The notes beneath the pieces are model-generated. The model made no database searches, had not been told where the DNA came from, and saw only the letters and a program-made list of their open reading frames with translations. A stretch of 5,391 nt of DNA from Flavobacteriales bacterium (GTDB lineage Bacteria; Bacteroidota; Bacteroidia; Flavobacteriales_D; Crocinitomicaceae). Both the position numbers and the translations under genes were made by a program. This document shows, one piece after another, positions 1 through 5,391 of this stretch (positions within the stretch are counted from its first letter, which is position 1; every line of letters begins with the position of its first letter). The stretch lies in contig CANHQC010000156.1 in assembly GCA_947462695.1 (NCBI GenBank), forward strand, positions 1-5,391, written 5' to 3'.

Positions 1-251
1 TGCTTCCCATTCGAAAACGAGACCTGCAAACTGAACTGGTCAGTCAGCCGTTCAACGAGCATCTTTTTGCAAGTTTCAGGAAATTCATTTTCTTTGACTG
101 AAAGCAAATTTCCTAACATTAGTGTTCCAGGCGTTTCTTTATAGACTGTGGGATGCGGAACAATTGGACACTGGGCTGTTGATAGTATCGAAAAAAACAG
201 TGAAAGGAGAAGTACACTGTTTCGAATAAAATTAGTTTTCCACTTTTTCAT
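1..251 (-). CDS. Secreted glycoside hydrolase, probably family 20 beta-N-acetylhexosaminidase (N-terminal part only)
   Basis: This is the first 83 codons of a gene whose 3' part lies beyond the left edge of the window. Translation from the ATG at 251 gives a Sec signal peptide: a basic start (MKKWKTNFIR), a hydrophobic core at about residues 12-23, then L-S-T-A|Q, so signal peptidase I probably cuts after Ala26. Cys28 follows Gln, so this is not a lipobox. The next stretch, beginning C-P-I-V-P-H-P (28-34) and continuing Y-K-E-T-P-G-T-L-M-L, has the form of the N-terminal domain of GH20 enzymes (I-P-x-P ... G-x-F-x-L), followed by a helix carrying the L-x-x-x-L pattern. If correct, the enzyme releases terminal N-acetylhexosamines in the periplasm or outside the cell. 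The catalytic Asp-Glu pair is beyond the window, so the family is inferred from the N-terminus only. The start overlaps the end of the GT87 gene by 20 bp in another frame, which supports co-translation. No Shine-Dalgarno-like motif is seen. Confidence 0.62.
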   Translation of the reverse strand, partial: MKKWKTNFIRNSVLLLSLFFSILSTAQCPIVPHPTVYKETPGTLMLGNLLSVKENEFPETCKKMLVERLTDQFSLQVSFSNGK

Positions 252-1401
252 AAGCTGGTGCTGTTGATCGTAAACAGATAAAAAGTATAATCAGGGCAAT
301 ATTTGCCAGGCCAAGCATTCCCCAATAATTGAACTTATTCATCAATACCTTACCCCATAAATCGGTAGAATTGAGTGAAAACGCCACCATCAGAAGTACA
401 AACAACACATAAATTATCCAGCTTGATCGTTTCTTTAGACTTATTAACACGCACGCAATGAGCGGGAGACTAAATATAAACGCTTGTGTATCCAACTTAA
501 ATAGGGTTGGTATACTGGCAAAATAGACATAAAGCAAGTCGTTGAATTGGATTTTAGTTTTTTTATGGAGTACTAAAAGAATACTCGTCAAAATTAATAG
601 TGCAATTACCGGAGGCCACCATTCAGAATTAACACCTAAATAGACCTTTGTCAAGTAAGCCAATGACGTTTGATTAATGATGTAGTCTCCGTGAAATAGA
701 ATGGCTTCAATCCAGCCACTCCAATAATCGATTGACACTGATAATGGATTAAAAACTAGCGAAAAAAGAATAATTCCTATTCCAACACTGCTTATTTTCA
801 GCAGAAAAGACTTCGACAAGGGATACGTGAAAGGCAACAACACGGGAAGGAAAATTGGTTTAAAAAGTATAAATAATGCAATGAATGAAGCTTTAAACCA
901 TGATTTTATTTCATGCAAGAAGGATCCTAAAAGAAGTAAAGCCAGTAATTCTAAATTGATATTACCCATGTGCAATTCCCTTACCACCTGCACAGCGATG
1001 AAAAGGAATAAAAGGTATAACCACCCTGGATGTTTATACCCTGCGGGCACTAAAATTATTTTTCGAATGTGTAGGAGTATAAAAATTAATGCACATAATT
1101 GAACAACGACATGCACAAGTTGAGAGGTGAAATAGGTCAACTTTGTGGAGATCCAAAAGAAATAAAGCGTCGGAGGCGGGTATTTAAAAAAACCGCTTGA
1201 TAATCCGTATGCCTTACCGTAAGGAGAATTCCCGCTAAAGAAATCTTTAGCAGCCTCCACATAGACCAACCAATCGTTCGTCCAGAATCGTCCATTCGAA
1301 ACTTCAACCACAACCATTAATGTGCCGAAGAGAACAATGAAAAGGCTAAATAGAATCAACCCTATATTCGATTTTATTCTTTCTAGCCAGGCCATACCCA
1401 T
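232..1401 (-). CDS. Multi-pass membrane glycosyltransferase, GT87 / DUF2029-like
   Basis: This is a 389-residue, very hydrophobic inner-membrane protein with roughly 9-11 membrane segments, for example about 11-34, 95-118, 126-140, 150-161, 170-195, 203-219, 263-279, 306-322, 328-343 and 361-377. The first periplasmic loop carries the signature of GT87/DUF2029 polyprenyl-phosphate-sugar-dependent transferases: N-D-W at 42-44 (Asp43 likely catalytic), then S-G-N-S-P-Y at 56-61 and F-K-Y-P-P-P at 72-77. Further family-like motifs are H-M-G-N-I-N at 144-149 and N-Q-T-S-L at 243-247. Characterised relatives transfer mannose from polyprenyl-phosphate-mannose to cell-envelope glycans; donor and acceptor here are unknown. 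The length is normal for the family. The ATG lies directly after the icmF stop (TAA-ATG), implying translational coupling; a second ATG two codons later is an alternative start. The 3' end overlaps the secreted hydrolase gene by 20 bp. The fold class is fairly sure, the substrate is not. Confidence 0.8.
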   Translation of the reverse strand: MGMAWLERIKSNIGLILFSLFIVLFGTLMVVVEVSNGRFWTNDWLVYVEAAKDFFSGNSPYGKAYGLSSGFFKYPPPTLYFFWISTKLTYFTSQLVHVVVQLCALIFILLHIRKIILVPAGYKHPGWLYLLFLFIAVQVVRELHMGNINLELLALLLLGSFLHEIKSWFKASFIALFILFKPIFLPVLLPFTYPLSKSFLLKISSVGIGIILFSLVFNPLSVSIDYWSGWIEAILFHGDYIINQTSLAYLTKVYLGVNSEWWPPVIALLILTSILLVLHKKTKIQFNDLLYVYFASIPTLFKLDTQAFIFSLPLIACVLISLKKRSSWIIYVLFVLLMVAFSLNSTDLWGKVLMNKFNYWGMLGLANIALIILFICLRSTAPAYEKVEN

Positions 1402-4400
1402 TTACATATTGCGTCGGTATTGTCCACCAACCTCAAACAATGCCGAAGTAATTTGACCTAATGAAGCAACCTTACACACGTGCATGAGCTGTTCGAACAT
1501 GTTTTGGTTATTTATTGCCGCATCTTGCACATTTTTCAATCCTTCATTTACTTCAACTCCATTAGCCAAGTGCAGGTTAGTTAACATGGCGATTTGGTAC
1601 TGTTTCTCTTCCTCGGTTGCGCGAATAACTTCTTTTGGAAGAACTGTTGGAGATCCTTTAGAACTTAGGAAGGTATTCACACCGATAATTGGGAATTCAC
1701 CCGTATGTTTCAATGTTTCATAGTAGAGTGACTCTTCTTGGATTTTCGAACGCTGATACATCGTTTCCATTGCACCCAATACACCTCCTCTTTCCGTAAT
1801 GCGATCGAATTCGGACAGTACTGCCTCTTCCACAAGATCAGTTAGTTCTTCAATAATAAACGATCCCTGCAACGGGTTTTCATTTTTCGCCAGTCCTAAT
1901 TCACGGTTAATAATCAACTGAATTGCCATGGCCCTACGAACCGATTCCTCAGTTGGCGTAGTAATCGCCTCATCATAAGCATTCGTATGCAATGAATTAC
2001 AGTTATCGTAAATAGCATACAACGCCTGAAGCGTTGTACGGATATCGTTAAAGTCAATTTCTTGCGCATGTAACGAACGACCGGAAGTTTGAATGTGGTA
2101 CTTCAACATTTGCGCACGTGCATTTGCACTGTATTTCTTAGCGAGTGCTTTTGCCCATATGCGTCGTGCAACGCGACCAATAACTGCGTATTCCGGATCA
2201 ATACCGTTGGAGAAGAAAAACGATAGATTTGGACCGAAATCGTTGATACTCATTCCACGGCTCATGTAATACTCGACATACGTAAATCCATTGGCTAATG
2301 TAAATGCTAACTGCGTAATTGGATTGGCACCTGCCTCAGCAATATGGTATCCTGAAATCGAAACAGAGTAGAAATTACGCACTCCATTTGTAATGAAATA
2401 CTGTTGCACATCACCCATCAATCGCAACGCAAATTCTGTGGAGAAAATACACGTGTTTTGAGCTTGGTCTTCCTTCAAAATATCTGCCTGCACGGTACCT
2501 CTCACTTGCGTTAACGTTTCGGCTTTGATCTTTTCATAAACCGTTTGCGGTAAAACCTGATCACCGGTAACGCCTAAAAGCATCAATCCTAAACCATCAT
2601 TTCCTTCTGGCAATTCTCCTTGATAACGCGGACGTTCAGTCCCTTTTTCCTTGTAAATGGCTTCAATCTTGGCTTCGATCTCTTGAACTAATCCGTTCGC
2701 ACGGATGTACTTTTCACAATTTTGATCGATTGCAGCATTCATGAAGAACCCAAGGAGCATTGGTGCTGGACCGTTGATTGTCATACTCACCGATGTCATT
2801 GGATGCGAAAGATCGAAACCAGAATAAAGTTTCTTTGCATCATCTAAACAGCAAATCGACACACCTGAATTTCCAATTTTACCATAAATATCAGGTCGAA
2901 TATCTGGATCGTTTCCGTAAAGCGTTACCGAATCGAAGGCTGTAGAAAGTCGTTTAGCCGGCATCCCAAGCGAAACGTAATGGAAACGCTTATTTGTCCT
3001 TTCCGGACCGCCTTCTCCTGCAAACATCCGCGTTGGATCTTCACCTTCTCGCTTGAATGGGAATAAGCCTGATGTATATGGAAATTCACCTGGGACATTT
3101 TCCTGAAGCGACCAACGCAAAATATCTCCCCACGAAGAATACTTCGGAGTAGCAACTTTCGGAATTTGAAGGTGCGAGAGCGACTCTGTGTGCGTAGCTA
3201 AACTTAATACCTTGTCACGTACCTTAAATTCAAAGGTTGGCTGTTTGTAGCGGTTTCGTTTTTCTTCCCATTTTTGAATGATGTCCATGTTCTTGGGATC
3301 AAAATTCAATTTCTCTTGTTCGAACACTTCTTGCAACCCTTTAATCAATCGATCTTTATCCTCAATGGAACTTGATTGAAGCGTTGAAATAGAGGTATGT
3401 AATCCGAATAATTTCTCCGCAACTGCTACTTGATCCTCTACCCATTTATCATACGAGCGATTGTTTTCTGATATTTCAGAAAGGTAGCGTGTTCTTTCTG
3501 GTGGAATGACATAGATTTTCTCCGACATTTCTCTCGTTATTTGGAATGTAGAGGAAAGTGGAGCCTTTGTTTTTTCAACGATTTTGTCCATGATCACTTT
3601 ATATAGTGAATTCATTCCGGGATCGTTAAATTGAGAAGCAATTGTGCCATAAACCGGCATCGTATCCACATCATTATCCCATAGATTATGGTTGCGTTGG
3701 TACTGCTTTCTTACATCTCGAAGCGCGTCTAACGCACCACGTTTATCGAATTTATTTAGTGCAATTACATCCGCAAAATCGAGCATATCAATTTTCTCCA
3801 ATTGCGTCGCTGCTCCGTATTCAGGTGTCATGACATAAAGTGCCACATCAGAGTGGTCTAGAATTTCCGTATCGGACTGACCGATTCCAGATGTTTCTAA
3901 AATGATCAAATCGTATTTTGCTGCTTTAAGAACATTAACAGCTTCAGCCACATGTTTTGAAAGCGCTAAGTTCGATTGACGCGTAGCTAATGACCTCATG
4001 TACACGCGGTCACTTTTGATGGCGTTCATTCGAATTCGATCACCTAATAAAGCACCACCCGTTTTTCGTTTTGAAGGATCAACGGATACAACCGCTAATT
4101 TTTTATCCGAAAAATCAATCAGAAAACGGCGAACCAATTCATCTACAAGTGAGGATTTACCAGCCCCTCCAGTACCTGTAATTCCAAGAACGGGAACATT
4201 TGCTTTGTTTGCAAGTGTTTCTATTTGCGGAAGAAAAGTGGCTGATTCCTCTGGGAAATTCTCTGCACATGAGATTAACCGGGCGATTTCCGGAACTTGT
4301 TTGTTTTCAAGGATTTGCGCATCGAAAATGATTCCTTTTCCGACAGGAAAATCACACCGCTGAACAAGGTCGTTAATCATTCCTTGCAATCCCATTGAGC

Positions 4401-4782
4401 GCCCATGGTCAGGGTGATAGATTCGTTCTATACCGTAAGCCTCTAGCTCTTCTATTTCAGATGGTAAAATAGTACCACCACCGCCACCGAAAATTTTAAT
4501 GTGAGGAGCACCCTTTTCACGAAGCAAATCAAACATGTATTTGAAGTATTCCATGTGTCCCCCCTGATAGGAAGTCATGGCAATAGCTTGCGCATCCTCT
4601 TGAATGGCACAATTAACCACTTCCTCAACAGATCGATCATGGCCAAGGTGAATGACTTCACACCCTGTCGATTGAATGATTCTTCGCATGATGTTAATCG
4701 CAGCATCATGACCATCAAATAATGAAGCAGCAGTGACGATTCTTATTTTATTTATCGGTTTGTAGGGCTCAACTTTTTCCAT
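1402..4782 (-). CDS. icmF: Fused isobutyryl-CoA mutase IcmF (B12-binding domain, G-protein chaperone, mutase)
   Basis: This is a complete 1126-residue cytoplasmic adenosylcobalamin enzyme that rearranges isobutyryl-CoA to n-butyryl-CoA and back. Domains in order: (1) B12-binding, about 12-140, with D-G-H-D at 23-26 (His25 is the expected lower cobalt ligand), Ser71 and a glycine run at 99-103; (2) MeaB/ArgK-type GTPase, about 195-400, with P-loop GTGGAGKS at 203-210, D-P-S-K at 235-238, Walker-B-type E-T-S-G-I-G-Q at 296-302 and guanine-specifying N-K-F-D at 343-346; (3) linker, about 410-540; (4) radical-type TIM-barrel mutase, about 550-1126, with [10 protein letters not shown] at 762-771 and S-G-Y-H at 810-813. 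Gln775 sits where methylmalonyl-CoA mutases have the carboxylate-binding Arg207, and Phe574 probably replaces Tyr89, so a non-carboxylated acyl-CoA substrate is expected and 'methylmalonyl-CoA mutase' would be a misleading name. The GTPase domain should gate cofactor loading. The start at 4782 is chosen because family similarity begins a few residues later ([10 protein letters not shown]); the frame stays open to an ATG at 4926, but those 48 extra residues look non-coding. Confidence 0.95.
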   Translation of the reverse strand: MEKVEPYKPINKIRIVTAASLFDGHDAAINIMRRIIQSTGCEVIHLGHDRSVEEVVNCAIQEDAQAIAMTSYQGGHMEYFKYMFDLLREKGAPHIKIFGGGGGTILPSEIEELEAYGIERIYHPDHGRSMGLQGMINDLVQRCDFPVGKGIIFDAQILENKQVPEIARLISCAENFPEESATFLPQIETLANKANVPVLGITGTGGAGKSSLVDELVRRFLIDFSDKKLAVVSVDPSKRKTGGALLGDRIRMNAIKSDRVYMRSLATRQSNLALSKHVAEAVNVLKAAKYDLIILETSGIGQSDTEILDHSDVALYVMTPEYGAATQLEKIDMLDFADVIALNKFDKRGALDALRDVRKQYQRNHNLWDNDVDTMPVYGTIASQFNDPGMNSLYKVIMDKIVEKTKAPLSSTFQITREMSEKIYVIPPERTRYLSEISENNRSYDKWVEDQVAVAEKLFGLHTSISTLQSSSIEDKDRLIKGLQEVFEQEKLNFDPKNMDIIQKWEEKRNRYKQPTFEFKVRDKVLSLATHTESLSHLQIPKVATPKYSSWGDILRWSLQENVPGEFPYTSGLFPFKREGEDPTRMFAGEGGPERTNKRFHYVSLGMPAKRLSTAFDSVTLYGNDPDIRPDIYGKIGNSGVSICCLDDAKKLYSGFDLSHPMTSVSMTINGPAPMLLGFFMNAAIDQNCEKYIRANGLVQEIEAKIEAIYKEKGTERPRYQGELPEGNDGLGLMLLGVTGDQVLPQTVYEKIKAETLTQVRGTVQADILKEDQAQNTCIFSTEFALRLMGDVQQYFITNGVRNFYSVSISGYHIAEAGANPITQLAFTLANGFTYVEYYMSRGMSINDFGPNLSFFFSNGIDPEYAVIGRVARRIWAKALAKKYSANARAQMLKYHIQTSGRSLHAQEIDFNDIRTTLQALYAIYDNCNSLHTNAYDEAITTPTEESVRRAMAIQLIINRELGLAKNENPLQGSFIIEELTDLVEEAVLSEFDRITERGGVLGAMETMYQRSKIQEESLYYETLKHTGEFPIIGVNTFLSSKGSPTVLPKEVIRATEEEKQYQIAMLTNLHLANGVEVNEGLKNVQDAAINNQNMFEQLMHVCKVASLGQITSALFEVGGQYRRNM

Positions 4783-4983
4783 CTGTAATGAACGCAATTT
4801 CGTGATGCGTAAAAGTACAAAAAATGAATGGTTATAGGGAAAACTAATGCTATTTTGAGCGGTCAGTCGTAAAAATACGTAGTTCATTTCGCGTAGGAAA
4901 ACTGAAATTGAATTGTTCACGAACATTAGTAGGATAAGGACTGAAAAAGAACCTTCAAATTTGTTTCAACCAAAAAAGAAACA
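4783..4983. promoter_or_regulatory. Divergent intergenic region between icmF and the SiaC-like gene
   Basis: This 201 bp AT-rich gap separates two genes that start away from each other, so it should hold promoters for both. I looked for the Bacteroidota promoter pattern (TTG, about 19-21 bp, TAnnTTTG) on each strand and found only imperfect -7-like elements on the minus strand, such as TACTTTTA (complement of about 4809-4816) and TAGTTTTC (complement of about 4839-4846), neither with a well-placed TTG. Neither start has a GGAGG-type ribosome site. The plus-strand gene has an A-rich leader (CCAAAAAAGAAACA), usual for Bacteroidota, and icmF is preceded by TTCATTACAG. Promoter positions are therefore not resolved. 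A small palindrome inside the gap is listed separately. Confidence 0.5.
4914..4925. promoter_or_regulatory. Possible operator: 12 bp interrupted palindrome
   Basis: The sequence reads TGTTC-AC-GAACA, with perfect 5 bp arms around a 2 bp centre. It lies 59 bp upstream of the SiaC-like start and 132 bp upstream of the icmF start. Its symmetry and position suit a dimeric regulator, but a palindrome this short can arise by chance in about 200 bp and no matching regulator gene is in view. Confidence 0.22.
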
Positions 4984-5385
4984 ATGATGAAAACAGCACT
5001 TAACGCTCGCACGCACATGGCAATGAACAATTTTGAAACGGTACTATCAGTTCAGGGTAATCTAACTGAAATGGAAAAAGCCGAAATCTGGACCAAATTA
5101 ACGAGTTGGCTCAATCTTTATTCGTTTCAGCCTAAATCGAATACTACTATACATTTTCAATTGAATTACATCAACCAACAAAACGTAATTGAATTGACAC
5201 ACTTTTTAAAAGAGCTCTTCAAATTAGCGTCAAGAACTAAATTGACACTTATTTGGGAATACGAAGACGAAAACGACCCACTTTATCCATTAGGTCAGGA
5301 TATTCAATGGTTTTCGGAAATACAAAATGTAAAAACACTTCTTCACCATCCTGGTTACCAAGTACAATTAAAAAACTGTGCTTAA
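4984..5385 (+). CDS. SiaC-like / DUF1987 regulatory protein, phosphosite-less variant
   Basis: This 133-residue soluble protein reads like the SiaC (DUF1987) family, which has a STAS/SpoIIAA-like fold. The visible family pattern is: a strand and turn at about 17-27 (F-E-T-V-L-S-V-Q-G), a helix ending W-L-N-L-Y (42-46), a strand H-F-Q-L-N-Y-I-N (57-64), a helix at about 67-82, a strand L-T-L-I-W-E-Y (87-93), then the acidic E-D-E-N-D (94-98) and L-G-Q-D-I (103-107), matching the W-x-Y-D-x-D-D ... G-x-D/E-F region. In Pseudomonas, unphosphorylated SiaC activates the diguanylate cyclase SiaD, and the kinase/phosphatase pair SiaB/SiaA switches a threonine in the N-T-S motif. Here that motif is N-Q-Q-N (64-67), so the phosphosite is missing. 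No siaA, siaB or siaD partner is in the window. The length is near normal. ATGs at 4984, 4987, 5017 and 5023 are all possible starts; the first 14 residues look dispensable. The gene diverges from icmF. Family placement is by eye and moderately sure. Confidence 0.62.
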   Translation: MMKTALNARTHMAMNNFETVLSVQGNLTEMEKAEIWTKLTSWLNLYSFQPKSNTTIHFQLNYINQQNVIELTHFLKELFKLASRTKLTLIWEYEDENDPLYPLGQDIQWFSEIQNVKTLLHHPGYQVQLKNCA

Positions 5386-5391
5386 TTTAAA

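Noticed and set aside
191..197. Run of seven A (seven T on the coding strand) within the signal peptide of the GH20-like gene, considered as a phase-variation tract
   Set aside because: Seven bases is short for slippage-based switching, such runs are common in AT-rich DNA, and the frame is intact.
3998..4363. Open frame of 121 codons on the plus strand opposite the icmF GTPase domain
   Set aside because: It lies wholly antisense to a strongly conserved coding region, and its translation has no recognisable domain and a composition typical of a shadow frame. The same applies to the shorter antisense frames at 827-1102, 1484-1723, 3642-3833 and 4501-4722, and to the same-strand shadow at 2925-3155.
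1402..4782. Alanine instead of glycine at the last position of the D-x-H-x-x-G cobalamin motif (D-G-H-D-A-A), considered as a defect
   Set aside because: From memory of the family, IcmF proteins commonly carry D-G-H-D-A-x at this site. Asp23 and the ligand His25 are intact, so no loss of B12 binding is implied.
4851..4857. TATTTTG on the plus strand as a -7 promoter element for the SiaC-like gene
   Set aside because: It is one base short of the TAnnTTTG pattern, has no TTG at the right distance upstream, and lies more than 120 bp from the start codon.
4783..4926. In-frame extension of icmF upstream to an ATG at 4926 (48 extra residues)
   Set aside because: The added residues (starting [10 protein letters not shown]) do not resemble the IcmF N-terminus, which normally begins just before the I-R-I-V-T-A-A-S strand. 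The extension would also fill most of the divergent promoter gap.
4955..4962. CAAATTTG 8 bp palindrome close to the SiaC-like start
   Set aside because: A low-complexity AT-rich palindrome of 8 bp is expected by chance here and has no further symmetrical flanks.

Overview
The window is AT-rich bacterial DNA, most likely from the phylum Bacteroidota and probably Flavobacteriia-like. The grounds are: no Shine-Dalgarno-like GGAGG before any of the four starts, an A-rich leader before the plus-strand gene, a signal peptide ending in S-T-A|Q, a fused isobutyryl-CoA-mutase-type B12 enzyme of the form common in that group, and a SiaC/DUF1987-like protein. This assignment comes from reading alone and no search was run.

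Layout. Three genes lie head to tail on the minus strand and look like one transcription unit. First is icmF (4782 down to 1402), a complete fusion of a B12-binding domain, a MeaB-type GTPase chaperone and a radical mutase. Next is a GT87/DUF2029 multi-pass membrane protein (1401 to 232), whose ATG directly follows the icmF stop codon. Third is a secreted protein (251 running off the left edge at base 1) whose N-terminus looks like a family 20 beta-N-acetylhexosaminidase; its start overlaps the end of the GT87 gene by 20 bp. On the plus strand, diverging from icmF across a 201 bp gap, is a 133-residue protein (4984 to 5385) resembling the SiaC/DUF1987 STAS-like regulatory phosphoproteins.

How the parts relate. 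IcmF interconverts isobutyryl-CoA and n-butyryl-CoA, and some family members also act on isovaleryl-CoA/pivalyl-CoA. It serves branched-chain and short-chain acyl-CoA metabolism in the cytoplasm. The GT87-like protein and the hexosaminidase-like protein belong to envelope or glycan chemistry and have no obvious metabolic link to IcmF, so the tight packing may be only co-transcription. The SiaC-like protein has no visible kinase or phosphatase partner here and lacks the usual phosphorylatable threonine.

No tRNA, rRNA, CRISPR array, insertion sequence or convincing terminator was seen. I did not find a convincing new multi-gene system. The points most worth a second look are the SiaC-like protein without its phosphosite, the unusual gene mixture in the minus-strand unit, and a small palindrome in the divergent promoter region.
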